The notes under the pieces are model-generated. The model was not told the DNA's origin. It saw only the letters and a program-made list of their open reading frames with translations, and made no database searches. Positions 54,857-64,000 of a stretch of 64,000 nucleotides of DNA are shown here, piece by piece (position 1 is the stretch's first letter; every line of letters begins with the position of its first letter). The DNA comes from Gnetum montanum. Taxonomy: Eukaryota; Streptophyta; Gnetopsida; Gnetales; Gnetaceae. Location of the stretch: contig MNCI01013895.1 in the NCBI GenBank assembly GCA_015680685.1, positions 2,013,075 through 2,077,074 of the forward strand, given 5' to 3'. The translations under genes and the position numbers were made by a program.

Positions 54857-57655
54857 TCATGTAGTTCTTGGTGGTGGTGGCTCCTCCATGGGTGCCTTTC
54901 CCTTGTCTTGTGCTCCAGGTCTTAGGATTTGATGGTGTTGAAGTATGGCTTGGAGTTTCTCCTCTTCAGTTTGGGGATCCTATGCTATCCATGCTAATGT
55001 TTCGATGTTTGATGGAGTCAGCACCTCCCATGGGCACGATAGTTGCAAAAACATTTTATTTGCTTTAACAAACCAAGCCGCGAACACATGTCGTTCCTCC
55101 TCGTAAGCTTTGGCTTTGTCTCTGTATTCTTGAAAATTTGTGAGTCATCGAGCTAAGTCCATTATGACACCTTTCTACCCCTGGTAGCTTGCTTTGACCA
55201 CCTTGAGTTCAAAATTTGCAACCTCCAATTTTTGCAATATTTTTTTGCATTCTGCAAATTTGGTTTCATATTTGACGTAGGTGGTGGCTACATGTTGCTC
55301 GAGCTCTATTCTTGGGCGCCCTACTGTTAACATGGCAAGGTTGACATACCGCAAGTTTGCTACCTCCATGTGCTCTGTAAGGTCCTGGATCTGCAAGTCC
55401 TGACTCTTAACTTCTACCTAGTGGGCAAACGCGTATGTGTCCAATATGGCCCGCTAGTCAGTGTGTTGAGCACTACGAGCATTGATGTGGGCCTTGGCCA
55501 TATGGATCTCCTTCTCGATGATTTGATTATACATCCCCACCTGGTCCCCGAAATGCTCCTTCAGTTTCTCATGCCGTTTAGCCTCATTCTGCCATTCACT
55601 TATTAAAATGGCCCTCTTCTAATGGATGGTGCGTACCTCCTCCATCGAGAGGGTTCAATTCTCCTTGGCTAAACAGTTCATGTCTTGGTTGATCCTGATT
55701 AGTTGTTCTCGCAGCTATTGAAAATGTTCTTCGAGAATATTCTTTTGTTTCTCCACAGAGGTCAACCGAAGGTTGTCAACAACAAGTTGTTTTTTTTTCC
55801 TCATGTAAGGCTTTGAGTTCCTTGGTGTGCATGTAAGTTTGCACTTGTGCCACAGAGGCATCCTAAATAGCCTTCTCTTTTTCTTTCGCCACCCTTTTAT
55901 TCTCTATCAACAATTTGGTAAGTTGCTCGGTTCTAAAAGCGTCCAACTGGTCTATGGGAACGAATTGAGAAGGATCCCGCTATGCTACTTGTAGGGTCAT
56001 GAGCCTTTCTTACAATCTTTCCACTTTTGCTTCAGCGTGCTCAACCCTCATCTCTGTCAAGACCAGCTTCCCTTTGGTGGAAATGAGATCTGACTGGATT
56101 GCTGTAACATCCTATGGGATGTCAAACAAGGACATCATTACATGTCCTATTTATAGCAATCGGTCAAGTACATCCTCATGTTCCATAGGAGTTATTGAGG
56201 TACTGGCCAGAGTTTGAGCATCTCGTGCTCTTGTAAGATCTATCGGTGGCACAATAGGTACATTGAATGATTCTTTAATGTGGTCTGTGACCACTTCTGT
56301 GGCTCTTGCTGCATCCTAGTGTTGCATGACCACCACCGCGGCTCCTTCACCAGTTTCTAACTAGACCTGAAAGGACGTAGCATTCCCTGAAATCTATTGT
56401 GACCAAGTGCTCTCTCCTCCTCCTATCTGAATGGACACTTCACCCTGCAGACAATCTATAGAAACTGTAGGCTTTATAGCATCTTCGATGATGCGAAAGA
56501 GATTTGCGTCATCATGACTTCCCCAACTGACCATCTCAGTGATGGCCCTAAGATGGCTCATCGATGGTCTATAATCTTGCAATGGTGGTGGTGGTTGATC
56601 TTGCTGGCCTATGCTAGGCCCTGCTTCTTATTTTTGCTAGGTCTCGTGCTTAGAAGTTGGTTAGTTCCTGCAAGTTGAGTTGTAGTTGGCCCTACCATCT
56701 GTTCTTTTTCTTGTTCCGGCCCTAGCGTCTCACCAGTGAATTTCCTTGCAGTTGGTGGCTTTAGCAATTTGGCATACGAAGCATTTTGGGCTTTTCAAAT
56801 GACATCATTGGTGTATCCTCTGATACCAGCACATCTGCACAACTTCCTGATAAGACAAGAGAAGGGCAACGTAAACTTCCCTATCTTCCGTTCTTCAAAC
56901 CGCCTCAGGATCTCCGTAAAATATAAATGAGGTAAGTTAGCATTAATCTTTCCCATCAACACTGCACATCCTCTTGCCACATATGTTGAAATTCTTTTTA
57001 AACCTTTTTTGGGGAAGATGTGATAAGTCCCTATTTTGAAATAAATCCTCTCTTCTATCGTCAACTCCCCAAAGGTCTTATCTTCCTTACCGTATGCCCT
57101 TTCTAACCAAACTCGTTGTGCATCAAGGTCTAAGTGGGTAGACAACTGAGCAACCTTTGGCCCTGTATTCAGAAGGTTTAATACTTCCAAAATGGCCTGA
57201 ACAGAGAAATCAACAGTCACACCACAGATGGTAACCATGGTGCCTTGTTCTTTGTTGTGCCAAAATTGGTATGTTTCCCCTAAGTACTAGACACCACTTT
57301 TAGAGAGTGTAGGCCATAATGGGGATCCTTTGAGGTGATCCCTAATGGCCTCCAGAGCAAATTTTGCGACAGGTCCAAAGTTTAATTCCACGATCACTAC
57401 AGTGAATATGGACCTTTCATGGATAGCCTGAACACAATCCTAGGGCAACGTGAGATGTCATCCCTGTTTAGATGTTGCTGCAACTCCTCCTTCTGCTTGC
57501 CTTGATTGTACAGTAGCAAGGTCTTCTTAATGGATACTAAATGATTGTTCCTCCTGCTCTGCATGTTGTCCAATAGGAACTTGTCCTTCACCTCTCCTAG
57601 GTCGTTTAATCCCACCTTGAGCAGGACCTTCCTGTTGTCCGTGTTTCAGGGCCAT
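54857..57655 (-). pseudogene. Element D ORF-X: plant-transposon-protein-like domain plus coiled coil, decayed
   Basis: About 930 codons from the ATG at 57655 (MALKHGQQEG, KRPRRGEGQ) to the stop at 54857 (KGKAPMEEPPPPRTT). It has several in-frame stops and at least one frameshift (~56600). Residues ~100-290 read VAKFALEAIRDHL, ETYQFWHNKEQ, GVTVDFSVQAILEVLNLL, RISTYVARGCAVLMGKI and KFTLPFSCLIRKLCRCAGI. This layout (GxxVDFSxxAIxxxLxL ... LPFPSLIxxLCRxAGV) resembles the putative plant transposon protein / Athila ORF-1 type domain. That is my inference from pattern memory. The C-terminal third is Glu/Lys/Leu-rich and probably coiled coil. It lies between gag and the 3' LTR, where Athila-type elements carry an extra ORF. 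No clear signal peptide or membrane span. Confidence 0.65.
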
Positions 57656-59563
57656 CTGCAATCACACAGGGCCAATCGTTAGTAAGGTTGTTACCAAAGT
57701 TAGGTTATACCTTATTTCTTGCCTTAATGAATTTGCTTTATCTTCATGTGACGTTAATTAAAATGTCCCCAAAAGATTATAATATTGAATCCTCTTTACT
57801 TAGGTGGTTTCCAAATTTAGTTTCTCGGTATAACTAAGGAGATGAAATTGTTTTTGGCACATTTATCCTTAATTTTATAACTAATTTCCCTTGATAATTT
57901 CCTTTGAGTGATGACGAATTTCAAAAAAGTTCTGCGCTATTCGATGTGTGCCTCTCCCCCATGACTAAGCTGAACACTCTAGGTTCAAGTAGGTTCAAAC
58001 AGAATGAAAATCGGAGGACCAGCAAGCGAGTTATGGATATGAAAGCAAGGGACACGCAATCATGAGTCGTAGAGAGAAATTTGAAAAATGTCCCCTGCGT
58101 GAACAGTTGTAAATGATGTTAAGTAGTGTAGGGGGGTCATGTATATATGTATTTTTGGAACACGATATCGTAGCCTATCGATGTTGGGGCACTTATGGAA
58201 TATACCGAATTTTTAATATCTTTCGGAAATTAACAATGTAAACTAAGGACATCTAGATGAGTGTTAAAGGGTTCCAGGGTAATTCAACTAGTTCTGAAGG
58301 CATGAAAATTATGATGGTGTGGAATTTATCAATAAGGACCTCGAGTGAGAAGGGAGAGAAAAAGGTTATGTGATGGTTTATAGGAACGTTTGAATCAAAG
58401 GGATAGTAATAAGGGAAAGAATATCATTGAAAATACACTGAGAATAATAGATGGTGTGTGGAAGATGTGTTATGAGTGCAAACTACAAAAAATTATGCAA
58501 GTGGGTCCTCCCCAAAGCAAGTTCCAACCTATAATGCCCTTGCTTAACCACACCTTAAAATGTTCGTAGGCACTAGAAGGGTTAAATGTAATCCACACTA
58601 GTTCCACAAAACACAAACATGTAAGAATCACTGGAATGAGGTACGAATTCTATGCTATACGAGACACAAGCTACAATTACATGAATAGTGAGATGCGACT
58701 AACTATAGAAGGGATTGTAGAGATTGGGACATGAGGTAACTGACTCATGGCACAATGAATCCTACGTGTAAAGTGTGATTAATGTGTCATTAACCCATCA
58801 TTCCAAGATCAAGACTAAGTCCATTCCTCTGATCAATGACACCGCATTGTTTCATCCCATGATGAGCGACTATGAGAGTACCATAACAACAAGGCGTATA
58901 ATCACTTAGCATTTTGTTCAAGGGAGGAGTGAATTTTGCTTTGTGGCACTTTCTTGTTTCTTTTTCTTTTGTCTCTTTCTTCTTCTTCTTTTCGATTGCT
59001 GGATCCAGAGAAGACGCCAACCTTTAGGCATGGGTGCATGTCTTTCCAGTGGAACCCCCTAGAACAGCATTGGATTTTTGAGTGCCTTTTGATTACTCTT
59101 ACTCCCATTTTGCATTATATCTACAAGGATCTTAGTACAACCACATTGTGTGATAACTCTCACAGATGTCACCAAAGAGAATCTGCAAGTCCCCTTGATG
59201 TCACACCCTAATCATTCCCTCTTGGTCCATCCTTCTTCATTTCAGGTACAATGAACACAAAATTAATTTTAAGTTTTAAGAATGTCAAAAATATCATTGT
59301 ACCCTCGAACAGAACCTCTTATTTGTAGAATGGATGAGTGGGTGTAATGGGCTCATTGTCCAAATAATTGATTACTCAAGACTCGATAACATAGAACACA
59401 CCTCAACCAACAAGCCACATGAGTGTTTTATTCGTAAATGAGATTACTTATAAAAAGACAAAAAGACAAAAAGATAAAACAAGAAATTGAAAAATGAAAA
59501 ACTGGAAAACAAAAAATTATAAAATTAAAGAAAATGAAAAATACTAATTAATCCTGCTTGTTA
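57656..59563 (-). other. Element D spacer between gag and ORF-X
   Basis: Non-coding. It has GTGGGTCCTCCCCAAAGCAAG at 58501, GGCATGGGTGCATGTCTTTCC near 59028 and an A-rich block at 59455-59540, all shared in order with B and partly with G. The motif CTCTCCCCCATGACTAAGC is at 57951-57969. Short frames here carry no motif. Confidence 0.6.
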
Positions 59564-61655
59564 TTAGAATGGGGGATATCCCCCATAACTAAACGGTTGA
59601 GCATGGTAAGGATTAATAAATGAAAGATCAGGATCCTTGCATGTTGGAAATATTGAAACTTGGTCATACTTACCCCATTGGGGTTCACACACCTGTTTAT
59701 GATAAGCATAGTGGGGCAATTTGTAAGATGTGGATCCCGAGTAAAGAGTTGATCCACTATGATACTTAAGACCGTAAGATGGCATGCAAAGATCAAAATG
59801 TCGTCCTCCATGGCTGTATTCATTGGCCCGTATGGTTGTTGGAGTGTTAATTGGTGACCCTGATGAAGTAACATGAGGCATTGGACTCGAGGAGAAGGAT
59901 GCACCACAGTGTTGGACTTGTGCTGAGTTGGAGAATGCAGTGGCCTTGGAACTGTGTTGTCCCTTCCTACGATCATGTCTAAAGAAGCGATGCCTTTGAT
60001 ACTGAGGAGTTCTCTCACTGCTGTTGGCAATAGTAGCACAAGTAACGTTCGTGGGTTGTTGCTGTGGTGCAGACACTTCAGGAATAGTTGGTGGTGATGT
60101 AGGAGGAAAAGGATGAGAATGTTGAAATTTAGGAGAAGTGTAAGGTACACAAGGTGGTGGTTGTGTTGAGGACATGGGCTGATAGTATTGAGGAGAATAA
60201 TAATAATGCGGAGAGATAGAATATGTTGACCCAGTTGGGGAAACAGGATGTTGGACTAGATAAGCATTTGGATTCAGATGATACAAACGGTGTCTCCAGT
60301 TTAGGGATGGCTTCCCCCGCAACTAGGATTGTTGCCATTATGATCGAACACAGTATCTTTGTACGAACTCTGGGTGTAACATGCTTCCCCAATTCTCATA
60401 TAAATGTAACAAGATTGGGCATTGGCCCTTGGGGTGATCATACAGGAAAATGTTGCATTCATACGTGTGATTGGTAGTTGAGCTCTTATTTTCTTCATCC
60501 CTTCTTTCTGATTGTCTAATGGTAATTTGTCCTGCTTCTCGGGTTGTCAAAACTCTATCTCCAATAATATTAATATATTCTCCACACTTTTTATGCATCC
60601 ATTCCAGCATCCTATTGATCTTTGCCTCGATTTCCTCTAATGATTGTTGTACTTGCAAAGATGGTTCTTCCTCCTTGAGATAGGTTGATTTCTCCTTTTT
60701 ATGATTATGGACCTTTGTTAAGTTGGGATTTTGGTCCTGTTGATGTTTTTCAACACTCTCCCATCTACCCATTTCTCCTTCTTCTTTTGCTACTCACTTA
60801 ATAAGCTCTTGGACTTGATGGGTTCGTAGTTCATATAGTTGACCTTGGGCATACATNNNNNNNNNNNNNNNNNNNNNNNNNNNNNNNNNNNNNNNNNNNN
60901 NNNNNNNNNNNNNNNNNNNNNNNNNNNNNNNNNNNNNNNNNNNNNNNNNNNNNNNNNNNNNNNNNNNNNNNNNNNNNNNNNNNNNNNNNNNNNNNNNNNN
61001 NNNNNNNNNNNNNNNNNNNNNNNNNNNNNNNNNNNNNNNNNNNNNNNNNNNNNNNNNNNNNNNNNNNNNNNNNNNNNNNNNNNNNNNNNNNNNNNNNNNN
61101 NNNNNNNNNNNNNNNNNNNNNNNNNNNNNNNNNNNNNNNNNNNNNNNNNNNNNNNNNNNNNNNNNNNNNNNNNNNNNNNNNNNNNNNNNNNNNNNNNNNN
61201 NNNNNNNNNNNNNNNNNNNNNNNNNNNNNNNNNNNNNNNNNNNNNNNNNNNNNNNNNNNNNNNNNNNNNNNNNNNNNNNNNNNNNNNNNNNNNNNNNNNN
61301 NNNNNNNNNNNNNNNNNNNNNNNNNNNNNNNNNNNNNNNNNNNNNNNNNNNNNNNNNNNNNNNNNNNNNNNNNNNNNNNNNNNNNNNNCCTGGGTAGATG
61401 GCTCTCTTTACGATGCCTACGAGAGGTTCGAAAAACCTCTTATATATGCGTTAGGCTTGTAGTGGCCAGTAGGGGTTCATCATCATCGACTAAGTTATGC
61501 TTTCGTGCGTTGGGACGATGTTACCTTTGTTTATGTTTATAAGAAACCCCCACCTCAGATTGCGTACTCCAATCTTCATTGTCATATAATTCGTTGGTTC
61601 TCCAATAAATTGCCTCACTAGATGTGGCGTTATCATAGTCTTGTAGGAGAGGCAT
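59564..61655 (-). pseudogene. Element D gag, decayed, interrupted by a gap
   Basis: Starts MPLLQDYDNATSSEAI at 61655. DDDEPLLATTSL with R..RRHRKESHLPR matches G's DDHDEPLFATRSMLDIREAV. The capsid domain lies in the gap. After it come MYAQGQLYELRTHQVQELI, VAKEEGE, a coiled LEEIEAKINRMLEWM, and YECNIFLYDHPKGQCPILLHL (knuckle-like, first cysteines partly lost). A 250-codon Tyr/Ser/Pro-rich tail ends QPFSYGGYPPF at 59564. The N-terminus is much shorter than in G and lacks the HPDEYVPDFTF block. Confidence 0.78.
60857..61388. other. Assembly gap of 532 bases
   Basis: A run of N inside element D gag. It covers the position of the capsid domain. Confidence 0.95.
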
Positions 61656-61777
61656 GGTTGTGAAATTGTGTGTGAATTTGTATGTGAAATTTTTTAATTA
61701 TTTCTTCCTAAAAGATATATCGTTAATTCTTATACAGCGACCTTGTATGATATAACTAATCTAGATAGCTAGCACCG

Positions 61778-61795
61778 TCCCCGACAATTGCACCA
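61778..61795 (-). promoter_or_regulatory. Element D primer-binding site
   Basis: TCCCCGACAATTGCACCA, one base from the LTR at 61797: tRNA-Asp 3' end with a few transitions. Confidence 0.85.
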
Positions 61796-61796
61796 A

Positions 61797-62602
61797 TGAT
61801 GAGTGGCAAGGTACCCCTACACTCAACCATACGAATACGAGCGTTTCAAGCACAATCTGGTCGAACTTCGCAGATGGACTAGTTATGGTATCTAGACGGT
61901 TACTCGTAGATTGCAATTTGTTGTCTTCCCACCTGGACTAGTATTAGCTTTGTCATGTATGGTTTAGTCCAGAGTGAGGTGTATGATGTGTTCCTACACT
62001 AATGCTACTCCTGGGGATGATGGGAAACAATATCAACTAAACTAGGAGAGAGAGTGTGAGAGAGAATCTAAACTAGCCTAAGTGTAATGAGCATTCGTTC
62101 CTTAATCATCCATACACATCTTGGACCTCGTGCACGACTACCACTGGGATTACCAAGCGCATGGCCTAGGTATGCTACTAGGTTACCAAGTAGTCACACT
62201 TAAATGCTCGTGATTAAGTCATACTCATTCTGCGTTACTAGGAGATAAGGTTAGAGAGATATTAACTAAGAAAGCATTAAGTAATAACAATTAAATAATT
62301 AAGCTAAGTGGATGCTACAATGATGAAGTAATCTCGATCTTTATTGCCGGTCATGTACGTGTCCAAGTACATTACACTTGAATAAGGATGTCATACAATT
62401 ACAATCATCACACTGCGGACATGCACAGGGAGAAAAGGGTTGAGAGAAAAAACTAACAAAAAGTCTCTATAAAACTACTAAACTTAAACTTCCAAAAACT
62501 TAAAAAATGTCTACCAAATTTGCCTACCTCTTATTTATAGATGAGGAGACAAGCTGCAACATCACGTATGCGATATCACAGCCAACAATTCATGACTCAT
62601 CA
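61797..62602 (-). mobile_element. Element D 5' LTR
   Basis: TGATGAGTGGCAAGG...GACTCATCA, 806 bp. TATAAATA at the complement of 62532-62539, only 63 bp from the LTR start. The U3 is ~60 bp shorter than in the 3' LTR because most of the GATATC repeat array is missing (one GATATC remains, 62573-62578). The U5 hairpin is perfect: CTTAATCA (62101-62108) / TGATTAAG (62211-62218), with outer AATGAG (62086-62091) / CTCATT (62224-62229). Confidence 0.9.
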
Positions 62603-62607
62603 ATCAC

Positions 62608-63212
62608 CTACAACAAGAATGAAAGGTATAGTAATTTAAGATCTAATTCATTTACTGCCTAGCTAGCCTAACATAAGTACCTGTCCCACTTTCCTAGACA
62701 CATCCTAAACACATATAATGCTGCTGGGTTACCAAACATTAAGCGTTGCTAGGTTACGAAGCACTATATGTATACTCGAAGTGGTTGTGCTTGTGTTCAT
62801 TAACAATTAGAAATTAATTACTTAAGTTTAAATGCATTAAAGTAAAGTGCATTAAAGAAAACATTAATCTATTCTTAGTGCTACAAAGATTGTCAAAAGA
62901 GTTTGTTTTTATTCATGTCACACTGTTGCGCTCAGGTACATCAGTGTTCAAACAAAGATCCGTACACACTTAAACTCTTGTTGTGGGCACTTAGAAAATA
63001 TTCTAACTCTGAAGAAAACAAACTGCAAGAGCTTCACTAACTATGAAATAGACATGAAAATCGTGAGCCCAAGTGCTATATTTATAGGCTAACATATATG
63101 CCACAACATCAAATATCCGACATCGCATCTTGGCTCTAACATCAGATACCCCATGTCAAGGCTCCAACGTCGAATACCCAACATCAGAGCAGATGAAAAA
63201 TATGAGTCATCA
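62608..63212 (-). mobile_element. Element C 5' LTR, outer part
   Basis: Continues the C LTR after element D, collinear with 45435-45939. TATAAATA at the complement of 63079-63086. Ends GAGTCATCA at 63212, followed by TCAAT. Near the end ACATCGAATACCCAACATC-like words are repeated, longer than in the 3' LTR. Confidence 0.85.
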
Positions 63213-64000
63213 TCAATGATGAGCAAGATTCTTAAAAAAAAGGTAGATTATAACGTTGTATTCTTAATTACAAAGCGACGTTGTATTATAACATGAAAAC
63301 TATGTAATCAACCATCAAGTGAAAGGGTGCCTCATCACAAGGAGTTGTAATCATTTGCAGTATCCTTTAGTGGTTTAACCTATGGTATTTAAGGTCAAGA
63401 ACTTAGAGATCACGTCAACATGGAGTTGCAAAGCCAACAATGATGAATGACGAAAGTTAGGTAAAGCAAGAAAAGAAAGAATTAATAACCCCTTCAATCT
63501 TAAGGCCTAATCATGGCAACATGGTTGGATTACCTCCAAGGGTTTTTGATGCACAAAAAGATAACCCTAAGCCACCCATTTCAACATTAGTGCCTACCAT
63601 ATTCATTATTAATCAAGGTTATTTTCTTCTTTTCCTATTACATTGAAGTAATGTTTTTTTTAAGGGTGTTATTCAAATTACAAGTAGAGAATCATTATTA
63701 ATTCTTGACATCCCAGAATGGAATGTCACATTTACAATCAACATGATATACCCTCAAGGAAGGTTTCAAAGTATACATAACATAATTTAGTGGGTCACAA
63801 CTCGCGCTACACTCACGTTTATTAATTTTCAAAGACCACAACCTTAACACGTCTCACACTAGCCTAGCACCTCATCTACAAAGATGACTATTAGCACCTC
63901 ATCTACAAAGATGACTATTACCTCATCATCCGACAAAAACATTATAACCAAAATTCGACACAACTCGAATGCCGGCTATAAAAATAAACTCCAAAATGAA
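63213..64000. other. Right flank of element C
   Basis: AT-rich. A 22-bp direct duplication (TAGCACCTCATCTACAAAGATG) lies at about 63867-63911. No gene or element terminus I can support. Confidence 0.4.

Larger units (their letters stand above)
53798..62602 (-). mobile_element. Element D: non-autonomous element with gag and an extra ORF
   Basis: LTRs 53798-54664 and 61797-62602, PBS 61778-61795, target duplication ATCAC. On the element strand: gag (61655 to 59564, partly in a gap), a ~1.6-kb spacer, then ORF-X (57655 to 54857), a polypurine tract and the 3' LTR. No PR, RT or INT motif is visible, although the gap hides about 530 bases inside gag. Inserted in the 5' LTR of element C. Confidence 0.92.
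45209..63212 (-). mobile_element. Element C: decayed autonomous-type element, host of element D
   Basis: 3' LTR 45209-45939, pol and gag on the minus strand, PBS 53542-53559, 5' LTR in two parts (53561-53797 and 62608-63212). The target duplication has one mismatch: TCACT (45204-45208) / TCAAT (63213-63217). Order gag-PR-RT-RNaseH-INT as in A. Stops throughout. Element D occupies 53798-62602 with its own duplication ATCAC. Confidence 0.9.

Noticed and set aside
54857-57655. Calling ORF-X an envelope gene
   Set aside because: It is in the position used for env-like ORFs in some plant elements, but I see no signal peptide, transmembrane helix or cleavage site.
59548-60150. 200-codon minus-strand frame overlapping D gag
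   Set aside because: It is the alternate frame of the Tyr/Ser/Pro-rich gag tail, which reads as gag in the other frame (59564-60322).
60839-61462. 207-codon plus-strand frame across the second gap
   Set aside because: It is mostly N; the flanks are minus-strand gag of element D.
1-64000. CRISPR array or prokaryotic operon features
   Set aside because: No regularly spaced identical repeats with unique spacers, and the gene content is plant nuclear.

Overview
The window is plant nuclear DNA. It holds one ordinary cellular gene, an intronless AP2/ERF transcription factor on the minus strand at 8771-10177, set in a dense pile of nested Ty3/gypsy LTR retrotransposons. The host is a seed plant with a large, repeat-rich genome. 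A gymnosperm is possible, but nothing in the sequence proves it. Two assembly gaps (34828-35527 and 60857-61388) hide parts of two elements.

Layout. 1-201: end of a plus-strand LTR. 202-7424: decayed minus-strand element A (gag-PR-RT-RNaseH-INT, PBS, 5' LTR). 7425-16270: ERF gene and flanks, with a 3 x 70 bp minisatellite 1.2 kb upstream. 16300-16860: cluster of tRNA-derived SINE-like modules. 18408-25520: a diverged gypsy family (F: LTR-like pair plus an integrase C-terminus) around truncated plus-strand element E. 26035-28119, continued after 42256: about three units of a ~1.05 kb tandem repeat of unknown nature, split by element B. B (28120-42250, TSD ATAGT) contains a solo LTR (32774-33739, TSD ATGAT) and element G (34325-41712, TSD TTAAT) inserted in its 5' LTR. 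44526-45055: chromovirus integrase/chromodomain relic with a triplicated module. 45209-63212: element C (TSD TCACT/TCAAT), with element D (53798-62602, TSD ATCAC) inserted in its 5' LTR.

Elements A, B, C, D, E, G and the solo LTR are one extended family. They share TGATGAG...CATCA termini, a primer-binding site for tRNA-Asp, a TATA box close to the LTR 5' end followed by a very long U5, and a gag starting with M-x-S-S-H. The gene order and RT/INT motifs fit the non-chromovirus Tat/Athila side of Ty3/gypsy. A and C carry pol but are full of stops and have lost catalytic residues. G keeps an uninterrupted 1109-codon gag-protease frame but has lost RT, RNase H and integrase through one internal deletion. 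D and B have no recognisable pol and carry an extra ORF downstream of gag, in the position where Athila-type elements hold their additional ORF.

The most notable unexplained structures are: (1) tandem compound hairpins in U5 whose stems differ between copies but stay complementary; (2) clustered CGATATCG palindromes next to the TATA box; (3) the extra downstream ORF; (4) the pol-less but coding-intact element G. All alignments, counts and domain calls were made by eye; no database search was run.
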